Assembly: GCA_018262985.1 (NCBI GenBank) | Contig: JADFDI010000006.1 | Coordinates: 62,001-126,000 of the forward strand | Source of the DNA: Spirochaetota bacterium | GTDB lineage: Bacteria; Spirochaetota; Spirochaetia; Treponematales; UBA12059 | Direction: 5' to 3' | Length of the DNA: 64,000 bases | In this document: positions 25,571 through 35,200 of the stretch, one piece after another | How the letters are laid out: every line of letters starts with the position of its first letter | Numbering within the stretch: position 1 is the first letter of the stretch | Made by a program: the position numbers and the translations under genes | Notes under the pieces: model-generated | Seen by the model: only the letters and a program-made list of their open reading frames with translations | What the model was told of the DNA's origin: nothing | Database searches by the model: none

Positions 25571-25619
25571 CGACGAAGCGAAGCTTCGTCGCCGTCGGGA
25601 GCGCCCGGCGCTCCCGACG
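25571..25619. repeat. Two hairpins abutting the NYN stop codon
   Basis: CGACGAAGC-GAA-GCTTCGTCG (25571-25591) and a nearly perfect 27-base palindrome, CGTCGGGAGCGCC-C-GGCGCTCCCGACG (25593-25619). Together with the terminator they form three successive hairpins that may protect the mRNA 3' end. Confidence 0.8.
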
Positions 25620-26387
25620 CTAGCGCTTGCGGGCGCGGACGAAGATCTGCTTGCCCGAATCGTTGGGATTCTGCCGCTCCTCCACGTCGAACCAGCCGCA
25701 GCCGCGGATGAGCTCGCCGAACTTGCGGAAGCCGTAGTTGCGCGGGTCGAAGTCGGGCTGGCGGTTCGTGACGTACTGGCCCACGGGGCCGAGGTAGGAC
25801 CAGCCGAACTCGTCGGCGGAATCCTCGACGGCCTCGACGAGCAGGGCGCGGAGCTTGCGGTCGTTCTTCCAGTCCGCCGCCTGGGCGTGGCGCTTGCGCT
25901 CGGCCGCCGGCTTCTCGCGCTCCTCCTCCTCCTCCCTGAGGATCTCGGTGTAGAGGAACTTGTCGCAGGCGGCCACGAAGGGCTTCGGGGTCTTGCGCTC
26001 GCCGAATCCGATGACCAGCTTGCCCGCCTCCCTGAGGCGGGCGGCCAACCTCGTGAAGTCCGAATCGCTCGACACGATGCAGAAGCCGTCGAGTTTCTCG
26101 GTGTAGAGCAGGTCCATGGCGTCGATGATCATCGCGCTGTCGGTCGAGTTCTTGCCCGAGGTGTAGGAGAACTGCTGGATGGGCTGGAGCGCCCAGTCGA
26201 GCAGCTTGTCCTTCCAATGCTTGAGGTTGGTGGTGGTCCAGTCGCCGTAGATGCGCTTCACGCTCGCGATGCCGTACTTGGCCACCTCGCCGAGGAGGCC
26301 TTCGACGATCCAGGACTGGGTGTTGTCGGCGTCGACCAGCACGGCGAGCTTCAGCTGCGAGCGGTCTTCCTTATTGTTCACGTTCAT
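25620..26387 (-). CDS. NYN-domain nuclease with C-terminal OST-HTH/LOTUS domain
   Basis: 255 residues. Residues about 10-155 form a PIN-like NYN domain: LAVLVDADNTQ and CIVSSDSDFTRLA give the acidic metal-binding residues, with GYGDWTT-like YGDWTTTNL and TDSAMIIDAMDLLY between. The C-terminal 170-255 (LRALLVEAVEDSADEFGWSYLG, NYGFRKFGELI) fits an OST-HTH/LOTUS domain, which binds RNA. Such LabA-like proteins are predicted RNases. It is the last gene after the XPB helicase and its partner; its start overlaps the upstream gene by 17 bases. GGAG lies seven bases before the ATG. Confidence 0.9.
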   Translation of the reverse strand: MNVNNKEDRSQLKLAVLVDADNTQSWIVEGLLGEVAKYGIASVKRIYGDWTTTNLKHWKDKLLDWALQPIQQFSYTSGKNSTDSAMIIDAMDLLYTEKLDGFCIVSSDSDFTRLAARLREAGKLVIGFGERKTPKPFVAACDKFLYTEILREEEEEREKPAAERKRHAQAADWKNDRKLRALLVEAVEDSADEFGWSYLGPVGQYVTNRQPDFDPRNYGFRKFGELIRGCGWFDVEERQNPNDSGKQIFVRARKR

Positions 26388-28530
26388 CGTCGTCTCCGAA
26401 GAATAGGATGCGGACGCGGCGCAAGGCGCCGACGGCCGCCATGGAAATGTCGAACCGTTCGCCGGAACGACGGGCTCGGGGCGATCGGCGATCCGTCGCT
26501 CCGCTCCCGGAGATGCCATCGTCGGGGCGCTCCCCCACGACGATGGCGCGAAGCTCGAGGCCTTCGGCCCTCCTCCTGAGCTCGATGGGACGAACCAGAA
26601 CTCGCGCCGCCTTGCCTTCCTCGCCCTGCCCGGTCAGCGAGAGCTCGAGAAGGTCGAAGCGCGAACGGAGCGCGCGTTCGACCGCGCGGACCTTGCCGAC
26701 GTGGTCGAGCGCGCCGACCTCGCCCCGGTCCTGGCCCGGATCGGCCGCGCGAAGCTGGGCCGCGGTGAGCACGAGGCGACGCCCGACGCGTTCCGACAGC
26801 TCCCGCTCGCGTTCCGACCCGACGCCGAGCGCGGCGAGGGCTTCACGCAACGCGGCCAGGCGGTCGGACGCGGCGGCGGGATCGAAGGCGCCGGACGCCG
26901 AGGCGCCGTCGGCGAGGACGCGCAAGCCCGTGACCGCCGCCCTGATGGCGGCCGGGTCATGCTCGGGAGCGGCGCCGTCGCGGACGTGCTCCCGGAGGGG
27001 GACGGACCCGGCTGGCGCGGACCCGTGCATGGCGGGCGCGGGCAGGCCGGCCCTTCCGAATGCCTCCAGCACCGCCTCGAGGCGCTCCTCCGGAACGAAC
27101 CAGGCGCCCTCGGCGATTCGCTCGAGCCCGAGCTCGGCGAAGGCCGGTACCGCCGCCAGAAGGATTTGCGCTTGCCCGCTAGCGACGATGGTGGCGCCAC
27201 GGTAGACCCGCAGCGATTTCCGCTCGCGCTCCCAGGCCTCCAGGTTGAAGGCGGCGCCTTGCGGCACCGCCCGCCCCGTGGCGGCCTCGAGGCGGGCGAT
27301 TATCTCGCGCGCGTCCAGTCCGGCCTCGAAGGCGGCCGTCACCGAAGCGCGGTCGACGCGGAGCGTCCAGGTGCGATCGCGCTTCTCGAGGCGACCGACG
27401 AAGGCCGCCAGGCAGAGCGCGGCGGCGCCGGCGCCCGGCATAGCGCGGAGCTCCATGCTCGCCTCGAGCGTCAACTCCGGCCCTGGAGCGTCGCAGAAAA
27501 CGGCCTGCGGAGCGGGAGCGATGCCCGCAGCGCCCCGGCCGTAGGCACCGGCCGCCAACATGGCGCCGACGAAGGCGCGCGCGGATACCGCGACGCCGGA
27601 GCGCAGGGCGGCCGCCATGGCCAACCGCTCCGCCCCGTCTCGAGGCATGGCGGTGCCGGGCGCCGCGGCCTCGAGGAAAGCTCCGCAAAACGCGGCCGCC
27701 GCCGACGGATCGGGAACCGGGGCACGGAAACCGCCATCGGCGAGCGCCAGCCCGGCGAGCAGGCGCTCCACGAGCGCCTTGTCGCCCGCCTCCGCGGCCG
27801 CGCGGAACGCGGCCCCGTCGAAGCTCGTGGCCTCGTCCCCGCCCTGAAGAAAACCCGAGCCCCGGAACGCCTGGACGAGGACGTCCGCCCTGTCGCGCGT
27901 CGCGCCCGCCGGCTCCGGTTCCGCGCGCCGGTCGAGCTCGGGCAGCAGCGCGAAGATCCGCTTGCGGGCCCGGAGTCCGAGCGCGCCGGAGCGCCCGAAA
28001 GCCTTCGACTCGCGCGCCAGGACCCCCGCGAAGGCGCAGGCGGTCTCGGCGTCGAGCCAGGTGACCGACGGGGGCGAAGCCGAAGGCCGGCCGCCGAAGA
28101 GCGAGGCGGGGTCCGCGAGGCTCGCGATGAGCGGCGCGAAAGGCGGCGAGACGTCGACCGGCGCGCCCGGTCCGACGCCCGTGCGATAGGTGCAGAGCCT
28201 CTCCCTCAAGGAGGCGACTTGGGCGCGCGCGGCGAACGCCGCGCCCTCGTCACCATCCGCGGCAAGGATGTCCGCGAGCTCGTCCTCCGTCCGCGGCCCG
28301 AAAACCGAGAGCGCCGCGAGCGCCTTCCGGTCGTCCTCGTCGAGCAGCTCGCGCAGGGCTTCGGCCGTATCGGGCCGGCGCATGAACGCCTCGAGCCTCG
28401 ACACGAGGTCGTGCTTGTTGTACGGCGTCCTCAAGGGCCCGAGATAGTTCCGCGCGGCCTCGATGAGGAAGCGCGTCGAGCCCGAGAGCAGGGCGGCGCG
28501 CCAGGCCTCGAGCGGCGACGCCTCCGCCAT
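26371..28530 (-). CDS. Helicase-associated protein (XPB/Ssl2 N-terminal-domain-like)
   Basis: 719-residue Ala-rich soluble protein. The start (YNKHDLVSRLEAFMRRPDTAEAL, LDEDDRKALAALSVFGPRTEDEL) and the region near 450-560 (VDRASVTAAFEAGLDAREIIARLE, GATIVASGQAQILLAAV) resemble the helicase-associated C3/XPB N-terminal domain found in a second protein beside bacterial XPB genes. It has no ATPase motifs. The neighbouring XPB gene ends 24 bases upstream of its ATG, so they are co-transcribed and likely form a complex. Ends 17 bases inside the NYN gene. Name is by similarity and context. Confidence 0.72.
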   Translation of the reverse strand: MAEASPLEAWRAALLSGSTRFLIEAARNYLGPLRTPYNKHDLVSRLEAFMRRPDTAEALRELLDEDDRKALAALSVFGPRTEDELADILAADGDEGAAFAARAQVASLRERLCTYRTGVGPGAPVDVSPPFAPLIASLADPASLFGGRPSASPPSVTWLDAETACAFAGVLARESKAFGRSGALGLRARKRIFALLPELDRRAEPEPAGATRDRADVLVQAFRGSGFLQGGDEATSFDGAAFRAAAEAGDKALVERLLAGLALADGGFRAPVPDPSAAAAFCGAFLEAAAPGTAMPRDGAERLAMAAALRSGVAVSARAFVGAMLAAGAYGRGAAGIAPAPQAVFCDAPGPELTLEASMELRAMPGAGAAALCLAAFVGRLEKRDRTWTLRVDRASVTAAFEAGLDAREIIARLEAATGRAVPQGAAFNLEAWERERKSLRVYRGATIVASGQAQILLAAVPAFAELGLERIAEGAWFVPEERLEAVLEAFGRAGLPAPAMHGSAPAGSVPLREHVRDGAAPEHDPAAIRAAVTGLRVLADGASASGAFDPAAASDRLAALREALAALGVGSERERELSERVGRRLVLTAAQLRAADPGQDRGEVGALDHVGKVRAVERALRSRFDLLELSLTGQGEEGKAARVLVRPIELRRRAEGLELRAIVVGERPDDGISGSGATDRRSPRARRSGERFDISMAAVGALRRVRILFFGDDDEREQ

Positions 28531-28553
28531 CGCCCGGCTCCCCTCCCGCGTCC

Positions 28554-30224
28554 TCACGGCGTTTCGTCCCACGCCTCGATGGCGTAGCGGTAACCCTGCT
28601 CCGCGAGGAAGCGCTGGCGGTTGGCCGCGAATTCCTCCTCGACCGTCCAGCGCGACACGATCGAGTAGAAGTGGCTGTTGCGCTGCTTCGGCCTCAATAT
28701 GCGCCCGAGCCGCTGCGCTTCCTCCTGCCGGCTGCCGAAGGCGCCGGAGACCTGGATGGCCACCGAGGCGTCCGGCAGGTCGATGGCGAAATTCGCCACC
28801 TTGGAAACCACGATGACCCGCGCCTTGCCGGCCTTGAAGTCGGCGTAGATCCGCTCGCGCTCCGGGTTCGGCGTCTTGCCCGTGATGAGGGGGGCGTCGA
28901 GCAGCTTCGCGAGGTGCCCGAGCTGGTCGAGGTACTGCCCGATGACCAGGATGTGGTCCTCCGGGTGGTTCTCGACGAGCTCGCGCACCACCTCGAGCTT
29001 CGCGTGGTTTTCCGCGGCCAGCCGGTACTTCTGCCGGAGCTCTGCCACCGCGTAGCGAACCTGGTCGCGCTCGGGCAGCGGCACCCGGATCTCGCGGCAC
29101 ACCGCCTCGGCGATGAAGCCGCGTCGCTCGAGGTCCTTCCAGGGCGCGTCGTAGCGCTTCGGACCGATCAGGGCGAACACGTCCTCCTCGCGGCCGTCCT
29201 CCCGCACCAGCGTCGCGGTAAGCCCGAGGCGGCGCACGGCCTGTATCTCCGCCACCACGCGGAACACGGGCGCCGGCAGGAGATGCACCTCGTCGTAGAC
29301 GATGAGCCCCCACTTTTCGCGGCGGAATAGCTCGAAGTGCGGGAAATCCGACTCCTTGTCCGGCCGCCAGACGAGCACCTGGTAGGTGGCGATGGTGATC
29401 GGCTTGACGTCCTTGGCCCCGCCCGTGTACTCGCCCACGTCCTCGCGGCGGATCCAGGTCTTGTCGAGCAGCTCGTCGATCCACTGGTGGACCGCGGCCA
29501 CGTTGGTGGTGACCACGAGCGTCTTCCGGCCGATGCCAGCCATGGCCGCCATGGCCACCACCGTCTTGCCGGCGCCGCAGGGCAGCACCGCCACCCCGTA
29601 GCCCGAGCCCGGGCCGCGGTCGCCGAGCACCGCCGAGGCCGCGTCCGTCTGGTAAGCCCGGAGCGCGAAAGGACGCCCGGCCAGGGTCTCGTCGCGAAGC
29701 CTGAGCTCGAAGGGATCGCCGTCCGCGAGCGGCGCCTCGTCGCGCACCGGCCAGCCGAGGCGAATCAGTTCCTGCTTGACCGTGCCGCGGTCGACCAGCT
29801 TGACGAGGAAATCCGGTCCGTCAGGTTCGAGCCATTTCCGGAGCCGTTTCGACGCGCCGAGTTCCGAGGCGACCCGCGGGTCAGCGCAGACGAGCCTGAG
29901 AGTCCTTCCCTCCGCGTCCGCCTCGCGCAAGGAAAGCCGACCGAAGCGCGCGATGGTCTCCCGCGCCGACACGAGCACGCTCTCCGGCACCTCGTAGCGC
30001 GACCAGCGCGCGAGCGTCGCCGCCAGCGCGCCCGCGTCGAAGCCCGCCGAGGCCGCGTTCCACAGCGACAGCGGCGTGATTCGGTAGCTGTGCATGTGCT
30101 CGGGGCTCTTCTCGAGGTTGGCGAACACGCCGAGCTCCGCCCGCGCCTCCTCGAAGGAAGGGTCGTGGGCGTCGAGGAGGAGGCTCAGGTCGCTCTGTAC
30201 GATCAGCGGTCGTCCGTCGGGCAT
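28554..30224 (-). CDS. XPB/Ssl2-type DNA helicase
   Basis: SF2 helicase of 556 residues with the ERCC3/XPB layout. An N-terminal damage-recognition-like region (residues 1-190), then motif Q/I (LRAYQTDAASA, LPCGAGKTVVAMA), DEVH box (IVYDEVHLLPA), LTATLVRED, and the C-terminal lobe with DHILVIGQYLDQL, and QEEAQRLGRILRPK (motif VI). XPB homologues occur in some spirochaetes, including Treponema pallidum. Probable role in nucleotide-excision repair or transcription-linked unwinding. First gene of the three-gene set with the helicase-associated and NYN proteins. ATG is seven bases after a TACACT box and has no Shine-Dalgarno sequence. Confidence 0.95.
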   Translation of the reverse strand: MPDGRPLIVQSDLSLLLDAHDPSFEEARAELGVFANLEKSPEHMHSYRITPLSLWNAASAGFDAGALAATLARWSRYEVPESVLVSARETIARFGRLSLREADAEGRTLRLVCADPRVASELGASKRLRKWLEPDGPDFLVKLVDRGTVKQELIRLGWPVRDEAPLADGDPFELRLRDETLAGRPFALRAYQTDAASAVLGDRGPGSGYGVAVLPCGAGKTVVAMAAMAGIGRKTLVVTTNVAAVHQWIDELLDKTWIRREDVGEYTGGAKDVKPITIATYQVLVWRPDKESDFPHFELFRREKWGLIVYDEVHLLPAPVFRVVAEIQAVRRLGLTATLVREDGREEDVFALIGPKRYDAPWKDLERRGFIAEAVCREIRVPLPERDQVRYAVAELRQKYRLAAENHAKLEVVRELVENHPEDHILVIGQYLDQLGHLAKLLDAPLITGKTPNPERERIYADFKAGKARVIVVSKVANFAIDLPDASVAIQVSGAFGSRQEEAQRLGRILRPKQRNSHFYSIVSRWTVEEEFAANRQRFLAEQGYRYAIEAWDETP

Positions 30225-30231
30225 TCGTATG

Positions 30232-30237
30232 AGTGTA
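30232..30237 (-). promoter_or_regulatory. -10 box before the XPB operon
   Basis: TACACT on the minus strand, seven bases before ATG 30224. The same hexamer precedes the methyltransferase gene on the other strand. The -35 region is weak. Confidence 0.35.
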
Positions 30238-30271
30238 GTACGGGCAGGGCCCGCGCGGAAAGGGCGGACGC

Positions 30272-30325
30272 GGGGACGGAGCCCGGAGCTTCCGGGCGGC
30301 CGAGGCGATCGGGGGACAGAGCTCG
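30272..30325 (+). repeat. REP-like repeats 2 (variant plus full copy)
   Basis: GGGGACGGAGCCCG at 30272-30285 and GGGGACAGAGCTCG at 30312-30325, both in the gap between the divergent XPB and methyltransferase genes, just upstream of the methyltransferase promoter. Confidence 0.8.
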
Positions 30326-30338
30326 CTTGAGTCCGGGC

Positions 30339-30367
30339 TTGGCCCCTTACCGACCGGAAGCTACACT
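30339..30367 (+). promoter_or_regulatory. Promoter for the DNA methyltransferase (leaderless spacing)
   Basis: TTGGCC (30339-30344), 17-base spacer, TACACT (30362-30367), ATG six bases later. Confidence 0.5.
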
Positions 30368-30373
30368 GCCCGG

Positions 30374-31339
30374 ATGCGTTCCACCGAATCCGGCGGCCCC
30401 GGAGGCAAGCCCCGCTCGCCCCGAAACCGCACCTTGCGCCTGACCGAGGAGGACGAGCGGCGGCTCTCGCCTGAAATTCTCGAGCTCTGTCCCTCCGGCG
30501 GCGCCGGCCCGATCGACGCGATCGACCGCGTGGTCCACGGCGAGGTCCTCGAGGTCTGTCCCCGCCTGGAACGCGGCGCGTACTCGCTCCTGGTCGCCGA
30601 CCCGCCCTACAACCTGGGTAAGGATTTCGGCTCAGGCCGTTGGGCCCCGATGGCCGACGACGAGTACGAAGCCTGGACCGGAGCCTGGCTCGACCGGGCC
30701 CTGTCCCTCCTCAAGCCGGGAGCGTCGATCTACGTCTGCGGCGACTGGCGCTCCTCGAGCGCGGTCTACCGCGCGCTCTCCCGGCGCGTCGAGGTGCGGA
30801 ACCGCATCGTATGGGAACGGGAGAAGGGCCGCGCCGCCGCCGCGAACTGGAAAAGCGCACACGAGGAGCTCTGGTACGCGGTCGTGCCCGGAGCCGAGCC
30901 CTACTTCGACCGCGAGGCCGTGCGCTTGAGGCGCCGCGTCCTGGCCCCGTACCGCGACAGTGAGGGAGGCGCGAAGGACTGGGTCGAGGATCGGGACGGG
31001 CGCTGGCGGGACACGGCGCCTTCGAACTGCTGGACCGACCTCTCCGTGCCCTTCTGGTCGATGCCGGAGAACACCGAGCACCCGACGCAGAAGCCGGAGA
31101 AGCTCGCGGCGAAGCTGCTCCTCGCCTCGAGCGCGCCGGGCGACGCGGTGCTCGACCTGTTCGCCGGTTCGGGCACGACGAGCGTGGTCGCGCGGAAACT
31201 CGGCCGTCGCTTCACGGCGGTGGAGGCCGAGCGCTCCTGGTGTCTCGCCGCGCTCAGGCGCCTCGAGCTCGCGGCTGGCGACGCACGGATCCAGGGCCTC
31301 GAGCGCGGAGTGTTCCTGGAGCGCAACGCGCGCGGTTGA
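30374..31339 (+). CDS. DNA (adenine/cytosine-N4) methyltransferase, beta class, orphan
   Basis: 321 residues. The catalytic DPPYN motif (VADPPYNLGKDF, residue about 76) precedes the SAM-binding FAGSGTT block (LDLFAGSGTTSVVARKLGRRF), the order of beta-class enzymes; HPTQKPEKL lies between. DPPY supports adenine-N6 methylation. No restriction endonuclease gene adjoins it, so it may be regulatory or part of a distant system. Two REP-like repeat copies lie inside the N-terminal coding part, reading LELCP (residues 36-40) and LEVCP (58-62). Recognition sequence not deducible. Confidence 0.9.
   Translation: MRSTESGGPGGKPRSPRNRTLRLTEEDERRLSPEILELCPSGGAGPIDAIDRVVHGEVLEVCPRLERGAYSLLVADPPYNLGKDFGSGRWAPMADDEYEAWTGAWLDRALSLLKPGASIYVCGDWRSSSAVYRALSRRVEVRNRIVWEREKGRAAAANWKSAHEELWYAVVPGAEPYFDREAVRLRRRVLAPYRDSEGGAKDWVEDRDGRWRDTAPSNCWTDLSVPFWSMPENTEHPTQKPEKLAAKLLLASSAPGDAVLDLFAGSGTTSVVARKLGRRFTAVEAERSWCLAALRRLELAAGDARIQGLERGVFLERNARG
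30481..30563 (-). repeat. REP-like repeats inside the methyltransferase gene
   Basis: CGAGCTCTGTCCC at 30481-30493 and CGAGGTCTGTCCCC at 30550-30563. Each is preceded by a further GAG/CTCGAG-type base run, and the second covers the position where relatives usually read LEVLP. Confidence 0.8.
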
Positions 31340-31364
31340 CAGCTCGGGCGGGGCGTCGTAGCGT
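31336..31364 (+). promoter_or_regulatory. Promoter for the HDOD gene
   Basis: TTGACA (31336-31341), 17-base spacer, TAGCGT (31359-31364). ATG 31377 is 13 bases after the -10 box. Confidence 0.5.
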
Positions 31365-31376
31365 GGGGCTACCACG

Positions 31377-32228
31377 ATGGACACCTACGCCGCCCGACTG
31401 TCGAAGCTTCCCGTCAACCCGAGCATCGCCGCGAAGGTGCTCAAGATGGCCGACTCGCAGGACGTAAGCTTCGGCGCGCTCGAGGAGGTCATCATGGCCG
31501 ACCCGGGCCTGACGGCGCGCATCCTCCGCATCGCCAACTCGGCGCTGTACGCGCGGCAGACCAAGGTGACGCGCCTTCAGACGGCGTTCACCCTGCTCGG
31601 CACCAAGACCATACGGAACCTCGTCATCCTGGCCACGGGCTCGAGCCTGTTCCGCCGCGACCTCGCGTCATCCTTCTACGCCTATTTCTGGACGCACGCA
31701 CTCGCCACGGCGTTCCTCGCGCGCGACCTGGCGGCGCGCTGCGGCTTCGGTCAGCATGCGGAGGAGTGCTTCGTGGCCGGGCTTTTGCACGACGTGGGAC
31801 AGGTGGCTTTCCTGCTCGAAAGTCCCAAGGCGTACGAAGCGCTGGTCCTGGAAGCGCGGCTCAAGGGACGCTGCGTCTCCGAACTGGAAACCGAGGCCTA
31901 CGGCACCGACCACAAGAGGGTCGGCGCAGAGGTGCTGGCATCGTGGTCCTTTCCCGCGGTGTACGTCGACGCCGCGCTCGAGCACGGCTCGCCCAACCCG
32001 GCGTCCGCCTCGAAACAGGTAGTCGCCACGGTGACCGCGGCCGACCTGGTCGGCGCCAATTGGGCGCGCGAACCGGATCCGCCGCGTCCGCTCGCGGGTC
32101 TCGCCCCCTTCCTCGGCTACCTCAGGCTCGGCGCGGACGATTTGGACGCGTGGCAGGCCGAGACGAGGTCGCGCCTCGAGAAGGACCCCTTCTACCTCGG
32201 GTGCCGCGAGCTCATCACGGAAGGATGA
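31377..32228 (+). CDS. HDOD-domain signalling protein
   Basis: 283 residues, nearly all one HDOD domain (LPVNPSIAAKVLKMADSQ, ADPGLTARILRIANSALY, TAFTLLGTKTIRNLVI, LLHDVGQVAFL). HDOD proteins are non-catalytic relatives of HD hydrolases used in bacterial signalling; the HD pair (HD in LLHDVG) is partly kept. It overlaps the end of the convergent TPR/beta-barrel gene by 14 bases and lies beside the Pel locus, but a functional tie is not shown. Confidence 0.92.
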   Translation: MDTYAARLSKLPVNPSIAAKVLKMADSQDVSFGALEEVIMADPGLTARILRIANSALYARQTKVTRLQTAFTLLGTKTIRNLVILATGSSLFRRDLASSFYAYFWTHALATAFLARDLAARCGFGQHAEECFVAGLLHDVGQVAFLLESPKAYEALVLEARLKGRCVSELETEAYGTDHKRVGAEVLASWSFPAVYVDAALEHGSPNPASASKQVVATVTAADLVGANWAREPDPPRPLAGLAPFLGYLRLGADDLDAWQAETRSRLEKDPFYLGCRELITEG

Positions 32229-35200
32229 AGTCCGGCAGCGACACCGCCGTGCCTATCCTCGCCGTGAGCGACCAATAGGCCACGCCCTCCGCGTCACCCG
32301 TCCAGGAACCCGCGGCTTCTCCGTACACCGCGTGGCTGCCTTTGGAGAGTTCGGCGCGGAACGACGCGTCGAAACTCGGCAAGGACGATGCCGCGTCTAC
32401 CCGCGCGCCTGCCCAGAAGCGTGCCGAGAGTCCGAGCACGCGGTTCGATCCGACGCCGATCCAGGAGGACAGCTGCGGTCCCGCCCGCGCCACGAGCGCC
32501 CTGTCGGGGGCGTAGTAGTCGGTGGCGGCGGGATCGGCGGAATCCTCGTAGACCACGTGGCCGCCGAGGCTCGCCACCGTCCAAGGGGAACGGAACAACA
32601 GGAAGGTCGCGGAGCCCTCGCCCAGCGCCGTGAGGAGCATGTTGTCGCCTCCCGCGACGGGCGCGAAAAGCTTCGCCAGCTTTCCGTAGCCCCGGAATCC
32701 GACGGCCGCGAGCGGCCCGGTTGCGGTGAATTCCTTGTAGGCGGCCAGGGTCAGCTCGACGGCGTGCTCGTACCAGGCGTCGCGGCCGGGCAGGAAGGTC
32801 TCGGGCAGCTGGTCGAAGACATAGGCGGCGTTGACCGAGAACGGACCGCCGGACCACGCGAGCGCGGCCCCGGCTTTCGGCGCCACCAGATGGGCGAGCA
32901 GGAGGTCTTCGGGCTCGAAGGCCCGGAACAGGAAGGACTCCTCGCCCCAGAGTCGATTGTCGAGGGTGCCGCCGGCCGCGAGGTCGAGGCGGAGGCCAAG
33001 CTTTTCCAGCGAGAAGCGGAGCCCCGCCTCGATGCCCTGGAGTCCGGCCACGGCAGGCTCGGAGCCGCCGAAAGCGCTGTGGACCCGGAGCGCGTCGATC
33101 GAGTACGAGCCGACGAAGGCGATCTTCCCTTCCAGGTTGGCGACGTAGTCGATGCGGGCGCGAGCCGTGGTGCGGGTTGAATCGATGTCGGTACCCGCGC
33201 GGAATTCGATGCGGTCGGCATGGGCGCTCGCGAGGCGGTTGTAGGAGACGGCCGCGCTCGAGAGGGCCGGATCGATCTGGTCGACGCGGCGGTAGAGTTC
33301 CATCGCCTTCGACCAGTCGCCTGAAAGCTCGTGCGCGCGCGCCAGGGCGAAGGTGGATCCCGAGTCCCAGGGCGCCACGGCGAGGGCGCGGGACAGCTGG
33401 ACCGCCGCGTCCCGCGGGCGCCCGAGGGCGAGGTAGACGTCGGCGAGTTCGCGACGGTCGGCCACGGTCTCGGAGTCGAAACGGTACATGAAAACGAGGA
33501 AGCGCGCGCGGGCGCGGCGATGCAGGGCCTCGACGGCGCGGGCCGCCCGGGCCTCGAGCGCCGTCGCGCCGCGCGCGGCCTCGCGCAGGACGGCGATCGC
33601 GGCGCGCGCCTCTTCCGGCGTCGCTCCGGGCATGAAGAAGGCGCCTTCCGCGACGAAGGCGTCGTTGCCATACTCGAGGGCGAGACCCGCGAGCGCGGAG
33701 GCGTGGGCGAAATAGGCCGACGCATCCGGATCGGCGTCCCCGTCGCCGAAGGAACCCTCTAGCCAGATCCGCGCCTGAGTCCTGGCACGCGCGCCGAGGG
33801 GCAGAAGGGCCGCCGGTTCCGCGGAGCGCGCCGCCCGCTCCGCTCGGCTTGCCACTTCGGCAGGCTTGCGCTCCACGAGCGAGACGCGGTCGAGCAAGGC
33901 GGCGGCGAGGCTCTCGCCCGCCGCCGCGCGGGAAGCGAGTTCGGCCATATCGCCCTCGCGCGGCCAAGCCCAGGAACCGAAACCGCCGAGCAGTTCCGCG
34001 TCGGCGGACGCGCGGGCGGCTTCGGCCTCCGCCGCGTCGAGCGCGCGGACGTACCGGTCGGAGAGCTCGGCGACGCGGTCCCGGGCATGGACGGCTTCGA
34101 GCAGGGCGAGCGCGAGGTCTGTCCCCGCCCGCGCCTTGTTCTCCGCCGCGGAGGCGGCCTTGGCGGCGTCCCTGCCAAGCTCCGCCTTGGCGGCTTCGGC
34201 TTCGGCCTTCTCCCACGCGGCGAGCGCGGCGTCGAGCCGGTCCGCGACCGCGTCCGCCCCGGAGCTCTCGCGCGGGAAGCCGGCCCGGTGGACGGCGAGC
34301 TCGTCGAGCAAGCGCCAGGTCTCGACCAGCTCGCGCTCGAACTCATCGACCAGCAAGTACTGCTTGTTGATGAGGACGGTCCGGGCTTCGGCGGCCGCCT
34401 GCTCGAGCCTGCCGTTCCAGAAGTAGGCGGCGACGAGCTCCTCGCGAAGGCCAAGGTCGTCAGGATTCGCCTCGAGCCGCTCCGAGTACGCGGCGAGCGC
34501 GAGGTCCTTGAGCTCGGCCGCGCGGCGCCGGGCCGCGAGCAGGGCGTCGAGGCGCGGCGAAGGGACGAAGCGCCCGGCGGCTTCCCGTTCGAACGAGCGG
34601 GCGCCTTCGGAATCGCCGAGCGCGAGGCTGGCGGCCGAAGCTAGCAGGTAGAGTTCGAGCTCGTCGGGGAAGCGCCCGATGCCGTCCCGGTACGCGTCCC
34701 TCGCCTCGGTCGGATACCCGTTGACCGCGAAGATCTCGGCGAGAGCCTTCACGCCATTGACGCTCGCGAACGCGGTCGTACGCGCCTCGTCGATCCTCGC
34801 GTTCCCCTCAGACGCTCGTCCCGCCCATAGAAAGGTCAGACCATAATTGACGCGGAGGTTCAAGTCGTCCGGGAAGCGCTCGAGCGCGTCGCGGTAGAAA
34901 CCGAGGGAATCATCGTAGCGTCCGAGCCAGGCGGCCATCTTGGCGGCCTCGGCCCACACCGCCCGGTCGCCGCCGGAAACGCCGAGGAAATCCCGGAAGA
35001 GCCGTAGCCCTTCCTCGCCCTCCCCGCTCCAGACCCGGCTCCGCGCCGAGAGCAGCGTGAAGCGCGGATCGTCGCCGGCCGCGAGCTTGCCGCGCGCGAG
35101 CGTGCGCAGCGCGTTCGCGTGGTCGCCGATCATGCCGTACACCTGGGCCAGGCTCAGATAGGCGTTGCGGTCGGAGGGATTGGCGTCGATGCGCGCCGAG

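Noticed and set aside
24964-25619. Short open frames between the XRE and NYN genes
   Set aside because: They are Arg/Pro-rich, lack ribosome sites, and coincide with hairpins and inverted repeats.
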